Below, in pieces: positions 1-9,545 of a stretch of DNA of 64,000 nt. The notes under the pieces are model-generated. The model did not search any database and was not told the DNA's origin. It worked only from the letters and a program-made list of their open reading frames with translations. Source of the DNA: Parapedobacter pyrenivorans (GTDB taxonomy: Bacteria > Bacteroidota > Bacteroidia > Sphingobacteriales > Sphingobacteriaceae); contig NZ_BMER01000001.1 in assembly GCF_014636865.1 (NCBI RefSeq), positions 124,001 through 188,000 of the forward strand. The letters run 5' to 3'. Each line of letters starts with the position of its first letter. Position 1 is the first letter of the stretch. The position numbers and the translations under genes were made by a program.

Positions 1-90
1 CAATAATACGCCGCTTACTACCAATAAATGAAAAAAATGACCAAGTAAAGTTATGCAAACGTTGCCGATAGCAGCACACAGATGCGATAG

Positions 91-1107
91 CTAGCTTCGG
101 CGGGTAGATTCTCGTGCAATTAAAACGCCGGGAAGCGTGATCTCCCGAACCTGGAAGTTATTCTTACGGACAATATGCTGTAACAGCAACTCGCAACTTT
201 GCTTCCCCACCTCATAAGCTGGCTCCGCCACGGTCGATAAACTGGGCGATATGATGGCCGACATCGGGTCGTCCGTAAAACCGATCACACCAAAATCCGG
301 TCCGACACGAATGCCACGTTTCTTTAATTGCAGTATCACGCCGATGGCCTTTCGATCGTTTACGGCAAAAACTGCATCCGGTCTTTCCTTTCCCTCCCAA
401 AGCACCTCCAAATCGGCCTCACCGTCTGCTTGCGAAAATCCCGAATGGACAATCCATGCTGGTTCAACCGGCAGACCGTAGCGTTCCAATGCATCCAGGT
501 ATCCCGCCAGCCGATGCTTTGTAAAATCCAGACCGGCAGGGCCTGCGATGTGTGCAATACGGGAAAAACCCTGTTTGACAAGATGTTCAACAGCCTCAAA
601 CGCGCCATTGTAATCATCCTGCACGACCTTAGACGCATCCACACTTCCCAATACCCGATCGAAAAAAACAACCGGAGTGCCCTCGGCAATGATCTGTTCA
701 AAGTAATTGTTGGCTGCGGAATCCGAACATACAGACACCAATACGCCGTCCAGGTTTTGCGTGTTCAGGTTCCTCACGACATCCATTTCCCGCTCAGGCG
801 AATCATTGGTGACATACAATACGATATTGTATCCCTTGGCATAGGCTACCTCCTGAATACCGGTAATCACCATCGAAAAATAGTAGTTGGTAATAAAAGG
901 CAGGATAATCCCGATGTTGCGCGTTCCGCCTCCTGCCAATCCGGACGCATTGAAATTCGGCTTATAGTCCAGTTCTTTTGCCAGATGTAGCACTTTCTCC
1001 CGCGTTTCCGGGTTGACATCATAAGCATCGCGTAATGCACGTGACACCGTGGAAACAGAGATATTCAGAATCCTGGCAATGTCCTTGATCGTAATGTGTT
1101 CTGGCAT
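91..1107 (-). CDS. LacI family transcriptional regulator
   Basis: The 338-residue protein has the standard LacI/GalR layout. A helix-turn-helix lies at residues 5-30 (IKDIARILNISVSTVSRALR), followed by a hinge helix ending near residue 60 and a periplasmic-binding-protein-like effector domain starting at GIILPFITNYYF. The effector domain keeps the sugar-pocket signatures FDRV and FAVNDRKAIG. It is transcribed away from the amino-sugar susC operon across a 268-bp intergenic region, so it most likely represses or activates that operon and itself. The effector is unknown; a hexosamine or a phosphorylated derivative would fit the neighbours. The ATG start at 1107 gives full family length. Family assignment is secure; target and ligand are inferred from context. 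Confidence 0.93.
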   Translation of the reverse strand: MPEHITIKDIARILNISVSTVSRALRDAYDVNPETREKVLHLAKELDYKPNFNASGLAGGGTRNIGIILPFITNYYFSMVITGIQEVAYAKGYNIVLYVTNDSPEREMDVVRNLNTQNLDGVLVSVCSDSAANNYFEQIIAEGTPVVFFDRVLGSVDASKVVQDDYNGAFEAVEHLVKQGFSRIAHIAGPAGLDFTKHRLAGYLDALERYGLPVEPAWIVHSGFSQADGEADLEVLWEGKERPDAVFAVNDRKAIGVILQLKKRGIRVGPDFGVIGFTDDPMSAIISPSLSTVAEPAYEVGKQSCELLLQHIVRKNNFQVREITLPGVLIARESTRRS

Positions 1108-1110
1108 AGC

Positions 1111-1118
1111 TAACGTTA
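1111..1118. promoter_or_regulatory. Candidate LacI-family operator half (TAACGTTA palindrome)
   Basis: A perfect 8-bp palindrome, TAACGTTA, lies 4 bp upstream of the lacI start codon. The 7-mer TAACGTT recurs at 1195-1201 in the same divergent intergenic region. LacI-family operators are usually palindromes with a central CG, so both are candidate sites for autoregulation and control of the susC operon. Short length keeps confidence low. Confidence 0.3.
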
Positions 1119-1141
1119 TTCAACCTACTGACGCTTGAAAC

Positions 1142-1149
1142 GCAAATTT
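1142..1149 (-). promoter_or_regulatory. Putative -7 element of the lacI promoter
   Basis: On the minus strand the sequence is TAAATTTG, an exact match to the Bacteroidota -7 consensus TAnnTTTG. It lies about 35 bp upstream of the lacI start. I see no convincing TTTG at -33. The TAACGTTA palindrome would fall just downstream of the predicted start of transcription. Confidence 0.35.
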
Positions 1150-1225
1150 ATGCAAATAACGGATGAAATTACAGCCGCTACCCCCCTATTTCGGTAACGT
1201 TCTCGCTAATATAACTGGGCAAATC

Positions 1226-1257
1226 ATTGCGTTCACTGATCTGACATGATACTTTTG
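1226..1257 (+). promoter_or_regulatory. Putative Bacteroidota promoter of the amino-sugar susC operon
   Basis: ATTG at 1226-1229 is separated by 20 bp from TACTTTTG at 1250-1257, which matches the -33/-7 pattern TTTG-N19-21-TAnnTTTG. This gives a leader of about 110 nt before the susC ATG. The TAACGTT copy at 1195-1201 lies about 25 bp upstream of the -33 element. Confidence 0.45.
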
Positions 1258-1375
1258 GACGTACCAATTTGTAAAACCCCCATTGAAACGAGGGCAAGGG
1301 AGCGTCATCGCATCGGAAGAATGCATGGCCAAACTTAGAAACAATTAATGTTTGAAAAAACAAAATAGATGAATT

Positions 1376-4300
1376 ATGAAAATAAGAACTTCCATTTACT
1401 ACTCGCTGATGATGGTCTGTTTGACTATGTGGAGTACGTTCCGACTGCATGCACAGCAGAACCGTGAAATCGGTGGAACAGTGAAAGACGCGGCTACAGG
1501 TGCAACGCTTACCGGTGTAAGCGTGCGCGTAACGGGCAAGAGCCAAGCGACAGCAACCGACGAAACGGGGCGCTTTGTTCTGCAAGCTGCGCAGGGCGAC
1601 GTACTCGTCTTTTCTTACTTGGGATATGTCACGCAGGAGGTATCGATTGGAACGTCATCCACCTATACCGTTAATCTCCAGCCTGCTGAGTCTGAAGAAC
1701 TCGGTGAGGTGGTAGTCACGGCACTTGGTATCGAACGGCAGACACGATCGTTGAGCTACGCAACGCAGCGGCTATCTGCAGACCAGTTGAACGAAGTACG
1801 GGATAACAGTGGCAACCTGATGAACAGTCTGTCAGGTAAGGTTGCTGGCGCTGTTATCACTCCGGCGGCAACCGGTCCGGGTGGTGCTGCTCGCATCGTC
1901 TTACGCGGCAACCGCTCTATCAGCGGCAATAACAATGCGCTCATTGTGGTGGACGGCGTGCCCATAGACAACTCCGCCAATACACAGGCCAACAGTACAT
2001 TCAACTCTTACGGCGGTAGCGACGGTGCCGCCAACCTCAATCCAGACGATATCGAATCCGTGAATATACTGAAAGGTGCGACGGCCGCTGCCCTGTATGG
2101 AAGCCGGGCCGCAAACGGGGCCATCGTCGTTACCACTAAACGCGGCAAGGAAGGCAAGCTCGCGATCGACTACAACGGCGGTGTCAGCATAGACCAACCC
2201 AACCTATTGATGGATTTCCAGAACACTTATGGCCGCGGCAACGGCGGGGAAGCCGGTGCTACTGCCGGTGAAAGCTGGGGAGCGCCCACCACCACCTATC
2301 CCGACAACGTACAAAGTGTATTTCGCACGGCAACGACCGTCAACAATGCAATAAACATTTCCGGTGGCACGGAAAATATGCAGGGCTACGCATCCTATAC
2401 CAATAACCACAACTCCGGTATTTTACCGGGTAATGACCTGGACAGAAACACGCTCAATCTTCGCGTCAACAACACCTTCTTCTCCAAGTTGAATACCGAT
2501 GCGAAAATCACTTACTTGAACCAGAAAATCAGTAATAAACCCCGACTTGGGGATACCGGAACACCGATGGGCATCTACATCATGCCGCGCGATATGAGTG
2601 AAAGTGAACTGCGGGACTTTGAAGGAACCGATCCCGTCACCGGCGAACCAACACGTAAATACTGGACAACATCATCCATTTTTGACAATCCCTACTGGGA
2701 CCTGAACCGCACTTCAGTCAACGAGGAGCGCAATCGCATCACCCTACTCGGTTCCGCCACCTATCAGGCAACAGAGTGGCTACGCGTGTTGGCACGATAC
2801 AGCTTCGACCGGTATGACGATTGGGAAACCGGACGGTATTACAACGGCACCGTATCGTTGGGCAACGTGCAGCCGGGAGGTCAATACTTTGAAAACAGCA
2901 TTGTGCGCAGTGAGCGCAACATCGACGTGTTATTCTCTGGCGATCATCAATTGTCTACCGATTTCTCCCTCACCTACAACGTGGGCGGCAGCCTCCTAAA
3001 CCGGAAAAGCCGGGGTCTGCAGAACATGGCCAACGGTTTGAGTATCCCTAACCAGTTCAACCTCGCATTTGCTACCACACCAGCATTCAACAATGTTTCC
3101 ATCATTGACCGGGAACTGCAGTCTGTGTATGGAAGCGCACAGGTAAACTTTAAGGATTACCTCTATCTGGATTTATCGGCACGTAACGATTGGTCATCCA
3201 CACTTCCCGCACCGCACAGTTACTTTTATCCATCCATCGGACTATCTGCTATACTTTCAGACGCATTATCATTACCGAACTGGGTATCGTTTGGCAAGGT
3301 AAGAGCCTCCTATACCGAAGTGGGCAACGATGCGGCACCTTACCTGCTGAACCAACTATATAACTTCTCACTGGGCGCAGGGCAGGGCTTCGTGAGCAGA
3401 AACCTCACACGCGCCATCAACAACCTCAGGCCCGAAAATACGCAAGCGTATGAAGTGGGGCTCGACTGGCGGTTCCTCAATGATCGCCTCGGAGTTGAAG
3501 CAACGTTTTACAAGACCAACACCATCAATCAGCTACTGTTCATCGGATTACCGCTGGCCAGCGGGTACAGTAACCAATACATCAATGCCGGCGACATCGA
3601 AAATAAAGGAGTCGAATTGCAACTAAATGGCACGCCTGTCCGCAGTGAGCAGTTCAGCTGGAACACCTATATTAACTTTTCACACAACGTAAACAAAATC
3701 CTTAAACTCGCCGATCAATCCAGCCGGGCAGACCTATCTACCAGCACCCGCCTAGCCAGTGTCGTAGCGGTTGAAGGGGGTTCTTACGGCGACTTGTATG
3801 GGTATGCGTGGGAAAAAGATGCCAATGGCAACCACCTCGTAAACGATGCAGGACTACCAATCGTAAAAGCCAATACTAAAATCGGCAACTTCAACCCCGA
3901 CTTCCTATTGGGCTGGGGTAATACCCTCAATTATGGGCAATTTTCATTATCATTCCTCATCGACGGCCGTGTGGGTGGCGAAATGGTCTCTGGAACGGAT
4001 TCCTTTCTCGGCGCCTATGGTCTGGGCGACTACACTGCACAATACCGCGACGGCGGATTGGTGCTGCCAGGTGTAAAAGCCGATGGAACGCCCAACACCA
4101 CCGCCGTCGATGCCCAGACTTTCTGGACAGCCGTGTCGCAGAACGGCCGCGATGCCTGGGGTGAGTTCTTCACCTATTCGACGACCAATTTCAGGCTGCG
4201 CGAAGCATCGCTCGGCTACGAATTCCCACTCAACGGAAGTGCGTTCAAGCGGGCACAAGTGTCCGTAACCGGACGCAACCTGTTTTTCTTATACCGCGGC

Positions 4301-4450
4301 AAATCCACGTTGGATATTCCAGGTATGCAACGCCGTACCATCCCCATCGATCCGGAAGCGGCACTCGGCATCAACAATTATCAAGGGGTAGAAGCCGGGT
4401 TACTTCCTCCCGTGCGTAGTTTCGGTCTTAATGTTAAACTGTCTTTCTAA
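1376..4450 (+). CDS. SusC/RagA family TonB-dependent outer-membrane receptor
   Basis: The 1024-residue protein begins with a signal peptide ending near LHAQ (residue 27). A carboxypeptidase-D-regulatory-like domain (about 31-110, from GGTVKDAATGATLTGVSVRV) and a TonB-box-like stretch (GEVVVTALG) follow, then the plug with the typical VLRGNRSISG and ALIVVDGVPID motifs, and a long beta-barrel ending in a terminal Phe. SusC proteins import oligosaccharides together with a SusD lid, powered by TonB. The susD gene starts 11 bp downstream, and nagB, nagA and a GH109-like gene follow on the same strand, so an N-acetylhexosamine-containing glycan is the likely substrate. Family is certain; substrate is inferred. 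Confidence 0.96.
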   Translation: MKIRTSIYYSLMMVCLTMWSTFRLHAQQNREIGGTVKDAATGATLTGVSVRVTGKSQATATDETGRFVLQAAQGDVLVFSYLGYVTQEVSIGTSSTYTVNLQPAESEELGEVVVTALGIERQTRSLSYATQRLSADQLNEVRDNSGNLMNSLSGKVAGAVITPAATGPGGAARIVLRGNRSISGNNNALIVVDGVPIDNSANTQANSTFNSYGGSDGAANLNPDDIESVNILKGATAAALYGSRAANGAIVVTTKRGKEGKLAIDYNGGVSIDQPNLLMDFQNTYGRGNGGEAGATAGESWGAPTTTYPDNVQSVFRTATTVNNAINISGGTENMQGYASYTNNHNSGILPGNDLDRNTLNLRVNNTFFSKLNTDAKITYLNQKISNKPRLGDTGTPMGIYIMPRDMSESELRDFEGTDPVTGEPTRKYWTTSSIFDNPYWDLNRTSVNEERNRITLLGSATYQATEWLRVLARYSFDRYDDWETGRYYNGTVSLGNVQPGGQYFENSIVRSERNIDVLFSGDHQLSTDFSLTYNVGGSLLNRKSRGLQNMANGLSIPNQFNLAFATTPAFNNVSIIDRELQSVYGSAQVNFKDYLYLDLSARNDWSSTLPAPHSYFYPSIGLSAILSDALSLPNWVSFGKVRASYTEVGNDAAPYLLNQLYNFSLGAGQGFVSRNLTRAINNLRPENTQAYEVGLDWRFLNDRLGVEATFYKTNTINQLLFIGLPLASGYSNQYINAGDIENKGVELQLNGTPVRSEQFSWNTYINFSHNVNKILKLADQSSRADLSTSTRLASVVAVEGGSYGDLYGYAWEKDANGNHLVNDAGLPIVKANTKIGNFNPDFLLGWGNTLNYGQFSLSFLIDGRVGGEMVSGTDSFLGAYGLGDYTAQYRDGGLVLPGVKADGTPNTTAVDAQTFWTAVSQNGRDAWGEFFTYSTTNFRLREASLGYEFPLNGSAFKRAQVSVTGRNLFFLYRGKSTLDIPGMQRRTIPIDPEAALGINNYQGVEAGLLPPVRSFGLNVKLSF

Positions 4451-4461
4451 TCCATACAGTC

Positions 4462-6012
4462 ATGAAGAATTTGCTTTTAATTACATTCGCTGCATCACTG
4501 ACCCTGTCGTGTACGGATAACTTTACGGAATTGAATACCGACCCTAGCAAGCTCACCGAAGCCGGGCCCCGGGAAATGCCTTTTATGTTTTCGCGGGCAC
4601 AATCCGCCGCAGCGATGGACCGGAGTTTCTACCAAACCGTACAGAACCTGGGGCCTGACCTCTATGCGCAGTACTTTGCACTTTCCGTAACGTCTTTCCA
4701 AACGGACCGATACGTGCTCACTGCCGACTGGCAACGTCGTTTTTGGACGGTTGTATATGCCAACACGGCCCCGCAACTCAAAGCCATCATGGAAAATTCA
4801 GCTTCTGCCTCTGGCGAACAGGCGCTTGCAAACATCTTGTGGGTGTACGCATTCCATCGGCTTACCGATCAATTTGGTCCTGTGCCTTACTTCCAAGCTG
4901 CAGACCCCGTAGAACAAATCCCCTATGATAGCCAAGAGGCCATTTACGATGACTTTTTCAAGCGACTGGACCAAGCCGTTACGGATCTCAAGGCACTTGG
5001 TTCGGACGCAACGATTTTTCAGGGTTTCGACCTGATGTATAATGGTGATGTAAACAGCTGGATCTTATTTGCCAACACGCTACGTTTACGATTGGCGTTA
5101 CGCATTGCAGGGATCAGCCCCGATAGAGCACAACAGGAAGCGGAAGCCGCAGTAGCCGCCGGTGTATTGACAGACAACGGTCAAAACGCGTCGTTGGCCA
5201 AATCGCTGAAAGGCAATGATACCCACGGCCTGGCCCAGACCGCAGCATGGAACGAATTTGCCATGAGCTCGACCATCGCTTCATACCTTAAAGGTTATAG
5301 CGACCCGCGCCTTGGCAAATATTTCCAGCGCGATGTGACCAACGGACAATTTAACAGCTTGCGCAACGGGCTCCCGCCTTCAGCGCTCAATAACCCCCGC
5401 AACAACAGCGCACAAAACTCCAATGTGGGCACCTATTGGGTCAATTGGTCTGCCGCTTCTGGAGCTTGGACACCCAACCTCGAAGCCAGGTTTCATGTGA
5501 TGAGCGCCGCTGAAGCGTGGTTCCTCCGGGCGGAGGGCGCCATCAATGGGTGGAACATGGGTGCGGCAGCCCGTGAATGCTACGAACAGGGGATTACCAC
5601 CAGCCTCGCACAATGGGGAGCAGACCAAGCGGCAATCAGTACCTATCTAACGTCTGCCGAGCTGCCTGCTTCACCCGGCGACACCGAAAATTCGCCAGCC
5701 GTGGCCACTACGCCAATTGAATGGGCATCCGATGAATCGACACAACGCGAACAAATTGGCGTACAAAAATGGCTGGCTTTATTTCCCGACGGGATGGAAG
5801 CCTGGGCGGAATTCCGCCGCACCGGATTCCCGAAAATGTATCCCGTGGTAGAATCGGGCAATGCAGATTTGCCATCGGGCACTTTTATCAACCGCTTGCC
5901 GTTTCCTATTGTAGAGGAGAACAATAATGCAGCGGAACTGGCTAAAGGGCGGGCACTCCTTGGCGGCCCCGACAACGCAGCGACACGCCTCTGGTGGGAC
6001 GTAAACGAGTAA
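4462..6012 (+). CDS. SusD/RagB-like surface glycan-binding lipoprotein
   Basis: The 516-residue lipoprotein has a signal peptide with lipobox TLSC (Cys17) followed by the SusD-type opening FTELNTDPSKLTEAGP. That opening and the later helical repeats resemble the SusD-like_2 group more than the classic RagB group. The C-terminal part contains the common signature in which a whole-row trait (REQIGVQKWLALFPDGMEAW) precedes the end of the fold. It sits 11 bp after its SusC partner and would form the hinged lid of the outer-membrane importer. Family is confident; ligand is not determinable. Confidence 0.93.
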   Translation: MKNLLLITFAASLTLSCTDNFTELNTDPSKLTEAGPREMPFMFSRAQSAAAMDRSFYQTVQNLGPDLYAQYFALSVTSFQTDRYVLTADWQRRFWTVVYANTAPQLKAIMENSASASGEQALANILWVYAFHRLTDQFGPVPYFQAADPVEQIPYDSQEAIYDDFFKRLDQAVTDLKALGSDATIFQGFDLMYNGDVNSWILFANTLRLRLALRIAGISPDRAQQEAEAAVAAGVLTDNGQNASLAKSLKGNDTHGLAQTAAWNEFAMSSTIASYLKGYSDPRLGKYFQRDVTNGQFNSLRNGLPPSALNNPRNNSAQNSNVGTYWVNWSAASGAWTPNLEARFHVMSAAEAWFLRAEGAINGWNMGAAARECYEQGITTSLAQWGADQAAISTYLTSAELPASPGDTENSPAVATTPIEWASDESTQREQIGVQKWLALFPDGMEAWAEFRRTGFPKMYPVVESGNADLPSGTFINRLPFPIVEENNNAAELAKGRALLGGPDNAATRLWWDVNE

Positions 6013-6022
6013 CTAAATAGAT

Positions 6023-8062
6023 ATGAAAAGATTAATATGGGTCATCCTAACGGGCCATCTGCCGTTTTCCGTGTGCGGGCAGGAATCTTTATTGCCGCGT
6101 GTACATGAGGTGGAGCCCATAGACTACCCGGCCATGCAACTCAGGTTAGGTGCCGCTAAAGTTGCACAACGGCAACAGCTGCCCCAAACCGCTGCAGATT
6201 GGAAAACCCTTGCCAAGCGGTTGAAAGCTCGGATTGCACACGATTTGGCACTACCTTATCAACACAATTTGTCATTGGATATGCGCGAAACAGGGATGGT
6301 GCAAGGCGAGGGCTTTACCATCCGTAACATCAGTTTCCAAACCCAGCCCGACGTACTGGCTACAGCCAACCTATACGTGCCGGACGGCAAAGGCCCTTTC
6401 CCGGCCGTAGTCATCACCCACGGCCACTGGCCCGATGGGCGCCGGGCCCCTCTTTTCCAAGCAGTAGCGCAAACACTGGTACGCAATGGGTATGTATGTC
6501 TCAACATCGATGCCTGGGGGGCCGGCGAACGAGGCACATTGCCTGGCCAACAGGAATACCACGGTGCCAACCTCGGCGCATCGCTGATGAATGTGGGGCA
6601 CACCCTCATGGGCTTACAGCTTGCCGATAATATGCGAGCTGTTGATTTATTGGCTTCATTACCCTATGTAGACAGCACGCGAATCGGTGCCACGGGAGCC
6701 AGTGGTGGCGGCAACCAAGCGATGTGGCTCGCCGCCATGGATGAACGCATAAAAGCAGCTATGCCGGTAGTGAGCGTCGGCACCTTTCAATCGTATATCA
6801 TGAATAGCAATTGCGTATGCGAACTGCTGCCCAGCGGACTTACCTACACTGAAGAGGCGGGTGTGTTAGCATTAGTGGCTCCACGTGCCCTGAAAATCAT
6901 CAATGCCGTGGAGGAGCGGAACCCCAGCTTCATGCCCCAGCAAATGCTTATTTCTTTCCAACAGGCCAAGACGATGTACCACATACTCGGTGCCACGGAC
7001 CACATCGCCTATCACATTGCCGCCGGAGGCCATGATTACAGCACCGAAATGCGCGAACACCTCCTTGGTTGGTTCGATATGCACCTGAAAGGTGACGGAA
7101 ACGGTACTCCGAGGGAAACGCCCCCCATATCACTCGTCGAGTCATCGCTCCTCGCCACGTATCCCAAGGGCAACCGTGATGGCGCGGTCGTGACTACCGA
7201 AAGGTATTGCCAATTGGAAGGCAACCGGCTCAAAACTGAACAAGCGAACGCCCAGTTACCCTCACTGACCGTATTGCGAGACTCGCTGCAGCAGTTATTG
7301 CAGCTCCAACCGCTCACGGCTGTGCAGGTAAACAATTATTCCCCGAAAGACGGATGGATACGGATGTCGGTGGAAACCAATGCAGGGAGCATTATCCCGA
7401 TTTTATATAGCCCCCCGGCCCAGGGGGGCCGTTATGCACTGCTACTACATAGCAGCGGCAAAGACAGCATCCCCAATACGCGTATCCAGCAACTCCTCAA
7501 CCAGGGCTATGGCGTGATATTGGCCGACCTGTGGGGCACAGGCGAACAAGCTTCGGCAGAGGCTCTGCGGATAGACGGTGCGCAGCCGCCATTTCATACA
7601 CTGGCCCGCTCGGCGCTATGGCTCGGGAGACCAATTATGGGAATATGGGCTGCGGAAATACAACTACTCCTGCAACTCTGTACCGACCGGCTGGAGGCCA
7701 AAGGTATCCACATGGAAGCTTATCGAGATGCCGCATTGGCCACCGCCTACGCTTTAGCGCTTTCAGAAGCCCCCAACGTTGAATTCCGGGCGGTAGATTT
7801 TCCATACAGCTACCTTTTCGACAGCCGTGTAGGCATCGAACATTATTCGATGGCCGTACACGTACCACGCATCCTGCAATGGGGAGATGTATCGCAACTA
7901 CTGGCCATGAGTCGGGCCCAATTAGCACTCGATGGCGTCCGGACGCTATCTGGCAGGCCATTGAGCCATCATGAGCAGTTGGTTTACCAACAGGAAATTG
8001 AAAACATCGCGAGACAGGCCGGTCTATCGACGACGGTACGTTTCATTGAGACAACGCCATAA
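6023..8062 (+). CDS. Two-domain alpha/beta hydrolase, acetyl-xylan-esterase-like
   Basis: The 679-residue secreted protein has a signal peptide (to about residue 20) and two alpha/beta-hydrolase modules. The first (about 60-360) has the nucleophile elbow GATGASGGG with Ser227, and a GGHDYS histidine at residue 337. Together they fit the Axe7/dienelactone-type esterase fold. The second (about 420-670) keeps core strands such as YALLLHSSGKDS and GVILADLWGTGE, but I see no G-x-S-x-G elbow, so it looks catalytically dead. It starts 10 bp after susD and overlaps nothing. A role in removing O- or N-acyl groups from the imported glycan is inferred. Substrate is unknown. Confidence 0.82.
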   Translation: MKRLIWVILTGHLPFSVCGQESLLPRVHEVEPIDYPAMQLRLGAAKVAQRQQLPQTAADWKTLAKRLKARIAHDLALPYQHNLSLDMRETGMVQGEGFTIRNISFQTQPDVLATANLYVPDGKGPFPAVVITHGHWPDGRRAPLFQAVAQTLVRNGYVCLNIDAWGAGERGTLPGQQEYHGANLGASLMNVGHTLMGLQLADNMRAVDLLASLPYVDSTRIGATGASGGGNQAMWLAAMDERIKAAMPVVSVGTFQSYIMNSNCVCELLPSGLTYTEEAGVLALVAPRALKIINAVEERNPSFMPQQMLISFQQAKTMYHILGATDHIAYHIAAGGHDYSTEMREHLLGWFDMHLKGDGNGTPRETPPISLVESSLLATYPKGNRDGAVVTTERYCQLEGNRLKTEQANAQLPSLTVLRDSLQQLLQLQPLTAVQVNNYSPKDGWIRMSVETNAGSIIPILYSPPAQGGRYALLLHSSGKDSIPNTRIQQLLNQGYGVILADLWGTGEQASAEALRIDGAQPPFHTLARSALWLGRPIMGIWAAEIQLLLQLCTDRLEAKGIHMEAYRDAALATAYALALSEAPNVEFRAVDFPYSYLFDSRVGIEHYSMAVHVPRILQWGDVSQLLAMSRAQLALDGVRTLSGRPLSHHEQLVYQQEIENIARQAGLSTTVRFIETTP

Positions 8063-8072
8063 ACTACAGCGC

Positions 8073-9515
8073 ATGACAACCAACAGAAGAACATTTTTAA
8101 AACAATCCGGTCTCGCAGGCGCTGGGTTACTGGGCACTTCATTGCTCGGGACAGCCTGCGCAGAAAATGTCAAGGCCGGGGACGACTCCCTGGCTCACAT
8201 CCGCCAGCAGGCAAGCCAATCGCATATACAGCAATTCAACATGTGCGGTTATGCCGCACCTGCAATCGAGACGGTTCGCATCGGGTTTGTCGGTGTAGGC
8301 AACCGGGGATCAGCGGCGGTAGAACGGATGAGTTACATACAGGGTGTAGCAATCAACGCAATCTGTGATGTGCGACCAGCGAAAGCGGAAGCAACTAAAC
8401 AGCGCATTAAAAGTACAGGGCATGAAGCGACTTTGTATACGGAAAGTGACGAATCCTGGAAAACGGTCTGTGATCGGGATGATATCGATCTGGTGTACAT
8501 TGCAACTCATTGGAAAATGCATACCCCAATCGCGCTTTATGCAATGGAGCAAGGTAAACATGTAGCAGTAGAGATACCCGCAGCAACCACCGTGGAAGAC
8601 TGTTGGAAACTCGTCGAAGCTTCCGAGAAAATGAAGAAACACTGCGTTATCCTCGAAAACTGCTGCTATGATTTCTTTGAGTTGCTCACGCTTAATTTGG
8701 TGCGCCAGGGTTTCTTCGGCGAATTGGTCCATGCAGAAGGCGCGTACATCCACGATATTCTTCACAGCTTGGTCGATCCCGAAAAGCGTTACGACTTTTG
8801 GCGGTTGGAAGAAAATACCAAACGTAACGGTAACCTATACCCTACCCATGGACTCGGACCAATATGCCAGGCGTTGGATATCAACCGGGGCGACCGCCTC
8901 GAATACATGACTTCCATGGCTTCCAACGATTTTATGCTTAGCTCACTAGTGGAAGAGGCCGCTAAAGAAACTACTGAACTTAGGAAGCACGTCGGCCCGA
9001 CTTCTCGGGGCAACATGAATACAAGCGCTATTCGTACGGCTAAAGGCAAGACCATCATGCTTCAACACGATGTTTCGTCACCCCGGCCGTATTCGCGTAT
9101 CCACCTACTGAGCGGCACCAAGGCAACGGCCCAGAAGTATCCACTACCGGCCCGCATTGCCACAGGACATGAAGGTTGGTTAGACGAGCAGGCTTTTGCG
9201 GAACTCGAAGCAAAATATACGCCAGCCATTGTCAAAAAAGTCGGTGAGCTCGCCAAACAAGTTGGTGGCCACGGTGGCATGGATTTCCTGATGGACTGGC
9301 GCTTGATCGATTGCTTGCGTAATGGGCTACCCGTAGACATGGATGTGTATGATGCAGCGCTGTGGAGTGTCATCGGACCGCTCAGCGAATGGTCTGTGGC
9401 AAACCGCAGTGCGCCGATCGATATCCCCGACTTCACCAACGGGGCCTGGAAAGCCAATCAACCCGTGGATATCTCCCTGGAAAAGGGCGGAACTACAACC
9501 GTTAATCTTGGATAA
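8073..9515 (+). CDS. GH109-like Gfo/Idh/MocA-fold glycosidase (alpha-N-acetylgalactosaminidase family)
   Basis: The 480-residue protein starts at ATG 8073, 10 bp after the esterase gene; the open frame upstream of this ATG overlaps that gene and lacks a signal. The N-terminus RRTFLK is Tat-like and is followed by the lipobox GTAC (Cys29), so a Tat-exported lipoprotein is likely. A Rossmann motif (GFVGVGNRGSAAVERM) comes next. The middle and end resemble the NAD-dependent GH109 alpha-N-acetylgalactosaminidase of Elizabethkingia as I remember it: FGELVHAEGAYIHD, GNLYPTHGLGP, DINRGDRL, GGHGGMDFLMD, LDVYD-like VDMDVYDAALWS, and IPDFTNGAWK. Adjacent nagB and nagA support a hexosamine substrate. 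A plain oxidoreductase is the alternative. Confidence 0.83.
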   Translation: MTTNRRTFLKQSGLAGAGLLGTSLLGTACAENVKAGDDSLAHIRQQASQSHIQQFNMCGYAAPAIETVRIGFVGVGNRGSAAVERMSYIQGVAINAICDVRPAKAEATKQRIKSTGHEATLYTESDESWKTVCDRDDIDLVYIATHWKMHTPIALYAMEQGKHVAVEIPAATTVEDCWKLVEASEKMKKHCVILENCCYDFFELLTLNLVRQGFFGELVHAEGAYIHDILHSLVDPEKRYDFWRLEENTKRNGNLYPTHGLGPICQALDINRGDRLEYMTSMASNDFMLSSLVEEAAKETTELRKHVGPTSRGNMNTSAIRTAKGKTIMLQHDVSSPRPYSRIHLLSGTKATAQKYPLPARIATGHEGWLDEQAFAELEAKYTPAIVKKVGELAKQVGGHGGMDFLMDWRLIDCLRNGLPVDMDVYDAALWSVIGPLSEWSVANRSAPIDIPDFTNGAWKANQPVDISLEKGGTTTVNLG

Positions 9516-9545
9516 TTTTTACATAAACTATTTTTACTCACACTA

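Noticed and set aside
1178-1585. A 135-codon minus-strand frame overlapping the susC start and its promoter region
   Set aside because: It is antisense to the SusC signal peptide and N-domain, contains no domain or signal I recognise, and crosses the predicted promoter.
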